Assembly (NCBI GenBank): GCA_910577835.1
Contig: CAJTOU010000005.1
Span: 45,083-109,082 of the forward strand
Origin: an uncultured Lachnospiraceae bacterium
Lineage (GTDB): Bacteria; Bacillota_A; Clostridia; Lachnospirales; Lachnospiraceae
DNA length: 64,000 bases
Direction of reading: 5' to 3'
The position numbers and the translations under genes were made by a program. Of this stretch, positions 46,001 through 52,958 are shown piece by piece (within the stretch, counting starts at the first letter, position 1; the number at the start of each line of letters is the position of its first letter). The notes under the pieces are model-generated. The model was not told the origin of the DNA. It made no database searches and worked only from the letters and a program-made list of their open reading frames with translations.

Positions 46001-46068
46001 TGTTGATTGTGTGGAAGAAACACACAAAGAAGCAGGCCAAGGAAAACAATGGAGCAGAACAGACATAA
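37054..46068 (+). CDS. Giant Ig-repeat surface protein with C-terminal membrane anchor
   Basis: A 3004-residue exported protein: signal peptide at residues 1-35, a C-terminal transmembrane helix at about 2965-2987, and a short basic tail, without an LPXTG motif. The body is a chain of bacterial Ig-like modules. About nineteen junctions of the type (F)VIDxxxPxV can be placed, from near residue 418 to 2841 (for example near 1315, 1447, 1730, 1866, 2015, 2385, 2500 and 2841), spaced about 100-150 residues. Modules from 1315 to 2015 share the additional motif RTAxIxVSDLSFVYED. No catalytic domain is visible. Such proteins usually act as surface stalks or adhesins. It is preceded by GAAAGGGAG and lies directly after the kinase cassette. 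Confidence 0.85.
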   Translation: MTESKKRWFALIMAMIMLIALLPDSFLSTEGVWADNINESDKNTQTIDNIEKETADSTSEKKTIIRKFQGETELKNEIFSFILYDENNEIILQLDNLGKEDKTEVSDELGIKVSAQTDDTNLIITLEDLNVNNKYSYKLENNGDTEYAPVTEIIDMEKPLLEVELDIIIEAGSITLYISQVQTAESMDIIYKVYEAADNQIKGDVLVEGKIERLSSTVKKVVISDYELLSRQNYGIKFYNGTKLLSIQYVDNSRVLGEKNNPIDITKDIEPLKLQISYENLGNTYTDVNNPNNKYYQGRKATLEVNKDSDRIDIETLRKKIIESISVTTTNDSQNHTNNPLTLTLSEKAEDGTYHVTDKNGNIILKISEWNEINNSYNIEFVQSGEYLWNNIEYSDKSGNIASVSFSKVEGSTEDDKSFVIDNTGPKAECFINIFPDINSQSTRKDGNLLEEQKSYILRNTSLQLVTNLSSTDKSEFCLENVFDDYSGISKVDYHVFEETKDYQALTEWTNWTNGISDINNNAKLCVSKDTDGIYYMYYRLEDKIGNISYYDGLGFKLDVTPPEIELSYSIDNKEYKTISGSAIVLNKDVQIKAVITEANLSDDNIVLKINTEKKDCSILQKNNNSKELTYNLTAQDGEDIVYKIDLTCTDDVGHSSTATATVRIDKKPPVIQGYKFTPSYKWENDDKVSFFNEDVQVDLAIEDINFNQNNSKVSIKKNEEEEVLLTTSDNGYGKNIWEKDNNNPNIYKTTLNFKAGNSTDDKYIIKVTYTDDAGNTVENEKIIVIDTNPPVVSIKFTDTEKPVSGNKKNYYKKRTAEISITEVSSLDIEEFEKAIKEGISVKDKNNNEIYITGNKNPFYEIKKRTDLNNSYNVEFTGDGHYELNISYTDKCGNATKQPAKDEFVFSIDNTLPTAKGQVELYKYMDSENPLSEEYDLSQTDKRKSYLSTYFEIMGNKYPSKFILTDIQDNLSGVNEIKYYLVNQPLDENVKLEDITGWKNKNDVIGNQEFIVTLPEKKEPTAYYIYYCIEDYAGNKAYYNGAGILLDQKNPDIKEFTYQNGGECSVDEPEEIEDEKINVYTFSDNVQINFEIQETNFVEDDTKIRIEKYNFEKKNYTDISIGACTWNASEDKHKTSISTNIEALRTEKNQVNQYKITVTTKDKVGRTNKHTEIIRIDKQQANIMVKYQDALTEQMAPHYYNKEREAEIKIEKKIYSFVNPEEFREAIIKGIYAKNEKYEDIIDTKEILNNIPAITEGFEVKAGDKIYEMSAWNPVDKSYTIKFYENAIYEINIEYTDRAGNESNVKYEPEDGASFVIDNQAPQVTVTYDNTNKLKEYFYYGKRTSQISVTDLSFVYASKVEKKEEKIKNILKEKVEKKITAIDTKKNRIKAEAVTIEEWLFDNGVYKQKIEFNGEAIYSFDISPIQDLCGMTCEKDNIQYNVSDGKSFVIDKTGPQITVIYHDSDTNKHADEYYKDSRTADIIVEDLSYIYEDKLSESKDLTPENRISDWIEITAKDAKGNLVTDAFKNEKWIFLNSDSSDSLSGVYKKSICFEKDAIYTFSILNNGEVPADIYENTATIVYKNIFDNDVKDYDSFVISRNAPDVCITYNDTPDNKLKNHYYTETRTATIVVSDLSFVYEDSQKKDLDSLAVNKIQIEITAENEKAEQLTDSYSATGWNFDKENGIYTQEITYTGDAIYSWSISGKNIYEWDIQTSYQDKQNQKVEDYDSFVIDRQAPKIIVTYNDTNKVSDYFYQGGRTAKIEVSDLSYVYEDYQRISKEGDMFVITDERVELNITAKDESDKSVAKAYKESGWNFDTKNGVYINNIYFEKDAIYKYENSAMDIYGRQAEFTYTNEKEHIKDWNSFVIDTQSPEVIVTYDDRNKGTNLKYVDGYYKDNRTAKITVSDLSFVYADKYMPERADTENLVLNNQTGDNTNSYILPEITAYSNDIERDVKNAHTMNLESLWSWNEAQNGYQADIIFMAEANYSFHITGKDICKNPANVSYSNVVDANSFVIDKTAPTISITYDDNSPVRMIDGRGYFARTRTATIIITEGCDTFDTEDASNNIIITAKDAAGNDIGPDTYAVSGWTESKASQNGTATKYTAEIIYQGDANYTFEISYTDKTGHTAADINTNSNITPYVFTVDSGAPTGTISVSGFGSWNRLTELLTFDRWSNSSVNITASANDGISSVYSIKYYKTAAVTAMTRQQLLDLSDSLWTDYNPFSVRPDEMFSVYLRIEDRSGNISFINSDGVIVDATAPNEESIAPEITIVPVQPVNNIYNTDVTIDITVTDPIVNNSYSGLKSIRYEVQNMGTVTQQGQLYTFNYVTGQTLQSQLLQRWNGQITVDRNLNNSNDVRIVVYAQDNSDNMSNAYTAIQIDVTQPSIDISYDNNNGDASFGTSTYFNADRTATIRITERNFNADDVQITITNTDGTMPAVSNWSSSAGTGNGDDAVHTATVTYSADGDYVFAISYADLAGNTNTDINYRNSAAPEQFTIDKTVPVINVTYDNNSMQNDNYYNAVRTAAISVTEHNFDAGRYNITLTASDDGADKAAPSIGTWSNNGDIHTALVQFTDDGYYSMDMSYTDMAGNQAAQFTQQTFYVDQTMPRVEVRGIRNNTANNNETIGFEITCTDTNFDVFTPQLSVTKMVDGKNVTENCEINQMTPIRNGQTYIVDNLEQDGIYSLTCTARDKAGNVFDRVVYLNDAGQEEDGMEASEGISFLNFSVNRRGSVYTLDSYTDEVAKYYYVREVDENLVIVETNVDTLSGYIELNGKKLTEGTDYRVEISGGNGEWYVVRYIINKELFAGEGEYKIVAYSEDNAGNTAYSDIKGTNMSFIIDRTAPIVTVAGIEDNGRYQVERQTVTVIPKDDGGKLQKITIEAFDQNGDMLNGFPIVYEGEELIALLEENNGELTFELPEGTGMSVRITCEDAAGNEMDTMSFDNIVVSTNRLTIILADKRFIYGVIAGIVVLTVLIVLLIVWKKHTKKQAKENNGAEQT

Positions 46069-46150
46069 GAGAACATTGAGAATTTTGGAATATGGCATAA
46101 AATAAAGCACTAAGTATAGATAAACAAAGCATTAAATATTCTATATGTAG

Positions 46151-46190
46151 TATGTGACAAGCAGGACAAAGAGTATCTACTTGTCACATA
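46151..46190 (+). repeat. Intergenic hairpin
   Basis: TATGTGACAAG at 46151-46161 pairs perfectly with CTTGTCACATA at 46180-46190 around an 18-base loop. No U run follows, so a control element or protein site is as likely as a terminator. Confidence 0.6.
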
Positions 46191-46270
46191 TTGCGATAAT
46201 GATAGATTGAATATAAGAGGTAAATGATATTTTTAAATATAAATTGGATAAATATAAGGAGGATAAATCT

Positions 46271-47608
46271 TTGAAAAAACGTTTATTATGTGTATCTCTT
46301 TGTGGTATGATTTTGTTTTTATCTGCTTGTGGAAGTACAGAAGCAGAAACAGAAAAAACTGTAAAGACATCATATGAAAAACAGCAAAAAACATCAGATA
46401 CGCTTTCTGAAACTGATGAGCCAGAGAGCGAAAGTCAGACAGAAAAAGAAACAGAAAAAACTGTTAAAAGTCTTGAAATTGTAAATAATGGAAAAACTGT
46501 GGTTCAGTATGGCAGTGATATGTATTACTGGAAATATAATAATGGAAGTTTTGAGCATCAGGCTCTTTTAGCAAATTATAATCCGGTTTCTACCGCTCAG
46601 AATCAGCTTATCTGCCGAAAAGAGGATGGAAGTGAAGAAATTGTTCTAACTGACTGCGCTATGGGGGATTTGTATTTTCTGGATAACAGGATGTATTTTG
46701 AAAGTCTCTCTTTTACAGAATATACATATAGTACGGAAGTAAAATGGATAGAGAGAAAAGATGAGAAATGGGATACTTCTGTGATAAATTCTCTGGGAAC
46801 CGGAAAAATAGCAGATGTGGATAAAGAAAAAAAGAAAATTCTTTTTCTGGCAGATGTGCCAAATAGTAAATATAATGATTTGTATATAATAAATTCAGAA
46901 AAACCAGAAGAACAAACAATTGTTGAACAGAAAATACGTTATTTGGCTTATGAAAATGAAGTAATTTATTATCAAAAAGAAACGGAAGATATAAAGAACG
47001 CACAGAGCGGAGAAATAAGCATGTGGTCGTCAGATTTACATTTAAATAAAACGGAATTTGTTCATACAAATCCAGACCTTTATGATTTTCAGGATGGTGG
47101 AAAAGCGGAAGTGCAGTGTTTTCAGATTTTTGACGGGAATATTTATTTTTCCTATGGAAATATCGCTGGAACAGGAAACTTCTATCAAGGCGGAAATATC
47201 TGTAAAGTACCTGTGGACGGCGGAAGCTGTGAAGTGCTGGCAAGCAGGGCGGAGGATTTGTTTTATGTGTATCGTCAAAATGGCGAGGTAAAAATAGAAC
47301 AGACAAAAAAACTGAGCGAACCATATCGGGATGAAGCAGGGAATTATTGTATGTATGTAGATGAAGCGGGAACGTTGGTTACGCTGATATCGGCAAATGA
47401 TTATACAAACGATACCACTGCTGCTGTCAGGATAAAAGATATTGAATTGATTGGGAATCAGGTTTTTTATAAAATTGTTTATAGTACTTATAATGCGGAA
47501 ATTAGCAAGGGATGGAGAGATGGATATGACTGGAATAAAACAGAGGTGTATATAAGAGATATAGATACGGGAAATGTAAAAAAATTATATGAATATGAGC
47601 TGAATTGA
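46271..47608 (+). CDS. Lipoprotein, DUF5050-like
   Basis: A 445-residue lipoprotein with a type II signal peptide and lipobox LSAC near residue 20, so it is anchored on the outer face of the membrane. An acidic Glu/Thr-rich linker follows and then a region of repeated Tyr/Trp beta strands (YGSDMYYWKYN, GDLYFLDNRMYFE, GNIYFSYGN) typical of DUF5050-type propellers. The start is the TTG at 46271 with AGGAGG eight bases upstream; the in-frame ATG at 46244 would place nine polar residues before the signal peptide. Ligand and function are unknown. Confidence 0.82.
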   Translation: MKKRLLCVSLCGMILFLSACGSTEAETEKTVKTSYEKQQKTSDTLSETDEPESESQTEKETEKTVKSLEIVNNGKTVVQYGSDMYYWKYNNGSFEHQALLANYNPVSTAQNQLICRKEDGSEEIVLTDCAMGDLYFLDNRMYFESLSFTEYTYSTEVKWIERKDEKWDTSVINSLGTGKIADVDKEKKKILFLADVPNSKYNDLYIINSEKPEEQTIVEQKIRYLAYENEVIYYQKETEDIKNAQSGEISMWSSDLHLNKTEFVHTNPDLYDFQDGGKAEVQCFQIFDGNIYFSYGNIAGTGNFYQGGNICKVPVDGGSCEVLASRAEDLFYVYRQNGEVKIEQTKKLSEPYRDEAGNYCMYVDEAGTLVTLISANDYTNDTTAAVRIKDIELIGNQVFYKIVYSTYNAEISKGWRDGYDWNKTEVYIRDIDTGNVKKLYEYELN

Positions 47609-47669
47609 TTTGAAAATATGGACAGATTCATTATTTTAAAAATACAAAAATTTTAGGAGGACAGAAAAT

Positions 47670-48323
47670 ATGATATGTCAAAACTGCGGAGCGAATAACA
47701 ATGAAGACGCACAATTTTGTGTAAATTGTGGACAAATTCTTTATTCTGACAATAGTTATAACTCTAGTCAAAACAAACAAAATTATTCACAAGAAAATCA
47801 TACATATTCATCCCAAATAATATCACCACAAAGAATATATATTCCACATGGAAAAGGTGGTTTTGTTAATGAAGATGAGCAGGTAGTTGCAACTTTGAAA
47901 AATGGAAGAATTATGAATATTCTTTCAAATGAGGGATTTATGAATGAGAAGGCGGTGCTCACAAACAGAAGGCTATACTATAATTGCACAGATGGTTTAA
48001 TTTCTACAATACATATGGAAAAGAAAGTGGATATTAAAGATATTACTGCAACAAAAATTGAAGATAATCATCCAAGAATAGTTCTTATTCTGGCATTGGT
48101 TATGTTTATAATAGGTGCAATGCTATCCGTGGAAATAGCGGAAGCAGGTAGTTCATTTATAGGAACAGCAATTGTTCTTGTTATAGTTTATTTTATCAGA
48201 GTGAAAAAATGCATGCGGGTAGATTATGCAGGTGGATTTGTTTATTTCAGTGTAAAAAATTATAATATGGAAAATGTAAAGGAATTTCAGAGATGTATTC
48301 ATGCAATAAAAGATACTATGTAA
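47670..48323 (+). CDS. Zinc-ribbon membrane protein with PH-like domain
   Basis: A 217-residue protein that begins with a zinc ribbon (MICQNCGANNNEDAQFCVNC, cysteines in two CxxC knuckles), continues with a Ser/Asn/Gln/Tyr-rich linker, and then a domain with LTNRRLYYN that resembles bacterial PH-like domains. Two hydrophobic helices at about 135-155 and 160-178 interrupt or follow it. It is the first of four zinc-ribbon genes here. RBS AGGAGG lies upstream. The function is unknown. Confidence 0.75.
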   Translation: MICQNCGANNNEDAQFCVNCGQILYSDNSYNSSQNKQNYSQENHTYSSQIISPQRIYIPHGKGGFVNEDEQVVATLKNGRIMNILSNEGFMNEKAVLTNRRLYYNCTDGLISTIHMEKKVDIKDITATKIEDNHPRIVLILALVMFIIGAMLSVEIAEAGSSFIGTAIVLVIVYFIRVKKCMRVDYAGGFVYFSVKNYNMENVKEFQRCIHAIKDTM

Positions 48324-48468
48324 CAACTATTGTTCTTTAATATCAGTTATTTTAAAAGAAAAAACTTTACAAAAAATCTATATCGTACAAATTAGCATCA
48401 AATAAGGTTATTAATGTTTAAATTATTTTAGACAGCCTTATCTTTAAAGTAAAAAAGGAGTATTACAT

Positions 48469-49524
48469 ATGATTTGTAGAAATTGCGGACAGGAAATACC
48501 AGAAAGCAGCATGTTTTGCTCAAACTGTGGACAGGCTGCTGGGGAAAACAGCATAAATATAAATAATCAGCAGTACAGCGAGCAGGAATATCAACAATAT
48601 AACAACGAACAATATATAAATCAGGAATATAATCAGCCATATAATAATTTAACAATAATAAATAGAATTTTTCAAAAAATTAATTCAACTACACTAGTTC
48701 TTACAATAGTTGTTATGTTAGTGATTTTGTTTTTAAAGTCCTGTTTCTTTGGTTCTGACTATAAAACACCTCTTGATGATATGGTAAAAATGATTAATAA
48801 AAGGCAAACCAATATTGATAAAGTTGCAGATGTAGTTATACCAGAAATATTATCAGATTCTTATGATGAAATTATAGATGTGTTGAAAAGCAATAAAGAG
48901 TATAAAAAAGATTTTAAAACATTTTATACAAAAGACCTTCCAGATGCAGCAGAAGATTTATATGATGATTTTTTTGATGAAATGGAGGATATTTATGGCA
49001 AAAATCCAAAGATATCATATGAAATAAAGGATAAAGAAAAACTGGACAAAGAAGAAAAAGAAGCGATAGCAAAGATATATTCTTTATTCACAAAATTATC
49101 TTCTGGAGTCACAGACTGTATAGAGGCTCTTGAAGACTGTACTGAACTGACCGAAAAAGACATAAAAAAACTTATAAAACAGGTGGAGGCATTAGAAAAG
49201 AAGCTGGATAAGTTTAAAGTAAGCTCCGGATATCTTCTGAATGTAAAATTGACTATAAAGGGTAAAGACAAGAAAGACAGTGAAAAAATGGATATTGTCG
49301 TTATTAAGGTAAATGGAGAGTGGATGATTGATTATATATCCAGTATAATGATTAATTCAGAAAATTGTGATTTAGATGAAGTAGATGAATTATTCGATGA
49401 GGATGAGATTAAAAAACTTAACAGCAAATTGAAAGTAATGGCAAAATATATGGACCAGATGGATGAAGATATGATAGAAGAAATACTGGATAACTGGGAA
49501 AATCTCTTTAATTATATTTTTTAG
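48469..49524 (+). CDS. Zinc-ribbon membrane protein, paralogue A
   Basis: A 351-residue protein with an N-terminal zinc ribbon (ICRNCGQEIPESSMFCSNCG), a Tyr/Gln/Asn-rich linker (residues about 25-62), a transmembrane helix near 75-92 ending in KSCFFGS, and a charged helical C-terminal domain of about 250 residues. This last domain aligns throughout with that of the gene at 51673 (shared NIDKVADVVIPE/VVVPA, SNKEYKKDFK, EALEKKLDKFKVSSGY, WMIDY). AAAAAGGAG is upstream of the ATG. The domain family is not recognised. Confidence 0.78.
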   Translation: MICRNCGQEIPESSMFCSNCGQAAGENSININNQQYSEQEYQQYNNEQYINQEYNQPYNNLTIINRIFQKINSTTLVLTIVVMLVILFLKSCFFGSDYKTPLDDMVKMINKRQTNIDKVADVVIPEILSDSYDEIIDVLKSNKEYKKDFKTFYTKDLPDAAEDLYDDFFDEMEDIYGKNPKISYEIKDKEKLDKEEKEAIAKIYSLFTKLSSGVTDCIEALEDCTELTEKDIKKLIKQVEALEKKLDKFKVSSGYLLNVKLTIKGKDKKDSEKMDIVVIKVNGEWMIDYISSIMINSENCDLDEVDELFDEDEIKKLNSKLKVMAKYMDQMDEDMIEEILDNWENLFNYIF

Positions 49525-49543
49525 AAATGGATAAGGTAAAAGG

Positions 49544-51052
49544 ATGAATCAAATGGAAAATAATAGAAAATCAAAAATAAACACAGGAATTACAGGTTTT
49601 TCAGTTCTGATATTACTGCTGATTTTTATCCTGACATTTCAACCGCTAATTATCGCAGATGGTGGAAGAAAAAAAATAGATATTGGAACTATGGCAGGAT
49701 ATATTTTAAATAATGCAGCCAGAGTAGATGATGATGAAGAGGAGGAGCTGGAAGAAGCAGCGGAAAAACTTGCAGATTATGAAAATTTGAGTCTGATTTC
49801 TGAGCTTCAGATTATTATACAATATGCCAAATACAGTTCCAATATATATGACAGCTATGTGGCGCATTTTCTTGCTTATTTTATTTTTGTAGCATTGGCA
49901 TTTATTATGGAGATATTGCTGGTAGTGGTTGTATTTTGCCAGCTTGTTCGCACAATTTTTGATTTAGTCAAGAAAGATTGTGAAATAACAGATGTATGTA
50001 AAAGAATGAGCACAATATTGGCAATTTGGATATTGTCTGTAATGGCAGGAATCAGTTTTTGCGAATATTGTGATATATGGGAATATAAAATGGAAACAGA
50101 ATTTGGGTTTGCATTTTCTGTAATAGGAATTTTAGCAATTATTATGTGCATTGTTTGCATGTTTGCTCATATTATAATTGATAAAGCTTCAGGAAAACAG
50201 TTTCAGTCACGTCTAATTGCCGCTGCTTTGTTTTTTACAGCAGTTACGGGAATTTATTGCCTGAAAGTAAATGCTTTTAAAATAGAATATTCGGTAGAGG
50301 TGGAAAATGATAATTATATAGATAATGATGATAAGGTTTCCTTGGCTTCACTGCCTAAATGGGAGATTTTTCAGACAATAGAATCAATTCAGACTATAAA
50401 TAATAAATTAGAAGCAGAGAAAGCATCTGATTATATTAGCAAGATTGCAGGTTCCGTATTTATACTGTTAGGAGCATTTGGATGCGTTCTTTTGATTGTT
50501 GTTACATATTCAGTTAGTATGGGTAATTTTGCATCAGGAATGTGCGGGCGTAAATATTCTTTAATTTTACAGATAATTTGTTCCATACTCAGTATTGCTT
50601 TTGTTATTCTGCTGGCAGTATTGCTTGGATTTGGGACAAATCAGATAGCCCATACAATGGAAAATGTATATAAAAGCACATTTGATTCAGCAAGCTGTGA
50701 ATTTGAGATAAAATATAAAATGGGATATTTTATTCCTTTTATTGTCAATATTATATTTATTATTTTAAGTATAGTCAAAAAAGTGTTTGACTGGAAGCTG
50801 GCGGAAAGTTATACAGCTAATATTGGTGTTGATTATTCTGATAATTTTTATTCCCAAAATCAACCTTATCCACAGAATGTTCCATATCCACAAAATATAC
50901 CTAGTATGCCATATTCTCAAGAAAAAACAGCAGGACAGGAAACTGCATATACAAATGAGGAATATTCCCAAAATAGAAATATATGTTCAAATTGTGGTGC
51001 AGAAAATGAAGCAGTGAACAGATTTTGTTCAAGATGTGGACAAGAGATGTAG
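49544..51052 (+). CDS. Polytopic membrane protein with C-terminal zinc ribbon
   Basis: A 502-residue protein with about seven to eight hydrophobic helices (first at about 17-36, last near 400-415), a Gln/Tyr/Pro-rich linker (YPQNVPYPQNIPSMPYS) and a C-terminal zinc ribbon (ICSNCGAENEAVNRFCSRCG). It reverses the layout of its neighbours, whose ribbons are N-terminal. It begins 19 bases after paralogue A and is likely cotranscribed. ATG 49544 or 49553 could start it. No enzyme motifs are seen. Confidence 0.75.
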   Translation: MNQMENNRKSKINTGITGFSVLILLLIFILTFQPLIIADGGRKKIDIGTMAGYILNNAARVDDDEEEELEEAAEKLADYENLSLISELQIIIQYAKYSSNIYDSYVAHFLAYFIFVALAFIMEILLVVVVFCQLVRTIFDLVKKDCEITDVCKRMSTILAIWILSVMAGISFCEYCDIWEYKMETEFGFAFSVIGILAIIMCIVCMFAHIIIDKASGKQFQSRLIAAALFFTAVTGIYCLKVNAFKIEYSVEVENDNYIDNDDKVSLASLPKWEIFQTIESIQTINNKLEAEKASDYISKIAGSVFILLGAFGCVLLIVVTYSVSMGNFASGMCGRKYSLILQIICSILSIAFVILLAVLLGFGTNQIAHTMENVYKSTFDSASCEFEIKYKMGYFIPFIVNIIFIILSIVKKVFDWKLAESYTANIGVDYSDNFYSQNQPYPQNVPYPQNIPSMPYSQEKTAGQETAYTNEEYSQNRNICSNCGAENEAVNRFCSRCGQEM

Positions 51053-51137
51053 CAGTTTTTATTATTAAAATGATAATTGTTATAGCCAAGGGTAGGACAC
51101 AATTCATTATACAATAAAAATATTGAAGAGGTAATAT

Positions 51138-51269
51138 ATGGTAACATTAATGAAAGGTGATATTACGAAAATTGATTTTGTAGAAGCTATAGTAAATGTA
51201 GCAAATAAGACTTTGATTGTTTGTAATAGAATTTATTTTAAAAAGAGAAAATATTTATTTATAAATTAA
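51138..51269 (+). pseudogene. Truncated macro-domain fragment
   Basis: A 43-codon reading frame whose first 26 residues match the start of a macro domain: LMKGDITKIDFVEAIVN followed by VANKTL, the usual (I)xxGDIT...DAIVNAAN segment that binds ADP-ribose. Similarity stops there and the frame ends in an unrelated Lys-rich tail. GAGGTAATAT precedes the ATG. About 130 residues of a normal macro domain are missing, so this is a deletion remnant. Confidence 0.7.
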
Positions 51270-51672
51270 TTTCAAAAAGAAGTTATAAAAAATAGAATCC
51301 ATACCATAGTGATGCAATATGTCTTTTAAAACAAAAGTTCATATTGCATTATTTTTATATCCAGCTTACAATATAAATGATTTACGAATCTTCAAACCTG
51401 TGATATAATGTCTGCGATGAAAGAAATCTGCTGCCGTATATCAAAAGCAGACCGGCTGGCAGAATTTCATTATCTAAAAAATTAATAAATTAAATAAATT
51501 AAAGGAGGAAATGAAAAAATAAAAATTAAGTAAAAACAAATATCGAAAAACAGAAAGGAGGAAAAAAGTATTTAAATTTATTTGAATCATACAAAGCAAT
51601 AGTATAAAAACCTTGCCGGATAAAGATATCTATCAATGAATCATATCCGCAGGTAGAGAAAAGGAGACACAT
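51270..51672. other. Non-coding stretch with orphan ribosome binding sites
   Basis: No gene is supported here. It contains a hairpin (51312-51349) and two strong ribosome binding sites with nothing useful behind them: AAAGGAGG near 51501 leads to ATGAAAAAATAA (a two-codon frame), and AAAGGAGG near 51556 leads to a frame with early stops. It may be debris of a lost gene or the leader of the gene at 51673. Confidence 0.5.
51312..51356 (+). terminator. Possible terminator after the macro remnant
   Basis: ATGCAATATG at 51312-51321 pairs perfectly with CATATTGCAT at 51340-51349, followed by TATTTTTAT. The 18-base loop is large for a terminator. Confidence 0.5.
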
Positions 51673-52869
51673 ATGATTTGTAAAAATTGCGGTCAGGAAG
51701 TACAGGAAGGGGATGCATTTTGTCAAAATTGCGGCTCTCCGGTAACAGTAGAAGAACAAGAAGAAAAAGATACTACAAAAGTAAATCTAACAAAATCACA
51801 AAATTCAGAAGAAAACAGTATACAGAGTGATTTGCAAAATGATTCCATACATGAATCGGACAATCAAAATTATAACACTCAGGATTATTCTCAGGCATAT
51901 AACAATAACACTCAAAGTTACAGTGGTGAGGCATATGACCAGTCTTATACCAATAATCAGACATATAATCAGTCTTATACAGAAACTTCAGCCGCCATGC
52001 AGCAGGAAAATCCAAAAAAGAAGCTTAATTCATCTGTTATAGGTCTGGCAATAATTGTAATTCTGGCAGTTTTGTTTTTAAAATCCTGCTTTTTTGGCTC
52101 CAGCTATAAAGCACCTTTAGATGATATGCTCAAAATTATCAATAAAAAGCAGACCAATATTGATAAAATCGCAGATGTCGTAGTACCTGCCATGCTGTCA
52201 GATACTTATGAAGAAGTGATAGACCTGTTAAAGAGCAATAAAGAGTACAAAAAAGACTTTAAAAAGCTTTATGACAAAACTCTTCCAGAAGCCATAGAAG
52301 ACACATATGATGAATTTTATGACAATATGGAAAATATATATGGAAAAAATATAAAGCTGTCCTACAAAATAGAAGATAAAGAAAAGCTTGACAAAGATGA
52401 GCGCAAAGCTATCGCAAGTGCTTATTCTTCCTTTGCGCAGTTATCTTCCGGTATTACAGACTGTATAGAAGCTCTGGAAAACTGTACGGAATTTAAAGAA
52501 AAGGAACTTAAAAAGTTGGTAAAGCAGGTAGAGTCTCTGGAAAAGAAACTGGATAAGTTTAAAGTCAGCTCCGGTTATGTTCTGGATGTAGAATTTACCA
52601 TAAAGGGAAAGAAAGATGAGACCAGCCACAATATGGATATTGTAGTGATTAAAGCAGATGGGGACTGGATGATTGATTATCTGTCTACTGCAATGTTAAA
52701 TTCAGGAGCATATGATTTAGATAAACTGGACAAAATGACAGATGAGCTTGATTTAAAGCAGTTTAACAGTGAGTTAAAGGTTATTGCAAAATATCTGAAA
52801 CAGATAGATAAAGATATGGTGGAAGATGCAATGGATAACTGGGATGATATTATGGATTTTGCTTTTTGA
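51673..52869 (+). CDS. Zinc-ribbon membrane protein, paralogue B
   Basis: A 398-residue protein of the same layout as the gene at 48469: zinc ribbon (ICKNCGQEVQEGDAFCQNCG), a long acidic then Tyr/Asn/Ser/Gln-rich linker (residues about 30-112), a transmembrane helix near 122-138 ending in KSCFFGS, and the shared charged helical domain. The helical domains are highly similar; the linkers differ in length and sequence. Start has AAAAGGAGAC upstream. Gene duplication with linker divergence is the simplest reading. Confidence 0.8.
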   Translation: MICKNCGQEVQEGDAFCQNCGSPVTVEEQEEKDTTKVNLTKSQNSEENSIQSDLQNDSIHESDNQNYNTQDYSQAYNNNTQSYSGEAYDQSYTNNQTYNQSYTETSAAMQQENPKKKLNSSVIGLAIIVILAVLFLKSCFFGSSYKAPLDDMLKIINKKQTNIDKIADVVVPAMLSDTYEEVIDLLKSNKEYKKDFKKLYDKTLPEAIEDTYDEFYDNMENIYGKNIKLSYKIEDKEKLDKDERKAIASAYSSFAQLSSGITDCIEALENCTEFKEKELKKLVKQVESLEKKLDKFKVSSGYVLDVEFTIKGKKDETSHNMDIVVIKADGDWMIDYLSTAMLNSGAYDLDKLDKMTDELDLKQFNSELKVIAKYLKQIDKDMVEDAMDNWDDIMDFAF

Positions 52870-52958
52870 CGAATCCTCGAAAAAGCATTGTATTTTCCAT
52901 ATAAAAATGATATATTTATTTTATAATGAAAAAATCATATAAAGGAGACGCAAAAAAC

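Noticed and set aside
45574..46110. Leftward open frame at the end of the giant gene
   Set aside because: Antisense shadow; Cys/His/Asn-rich, with no start signal.
52866..52894. Promoter for gpmI starting with TTGACG at the stop codon of the preceding gene
   Set aside because: The -10 candidate at the right distance (TGTATT) is poor, so it was not listed as a feature.
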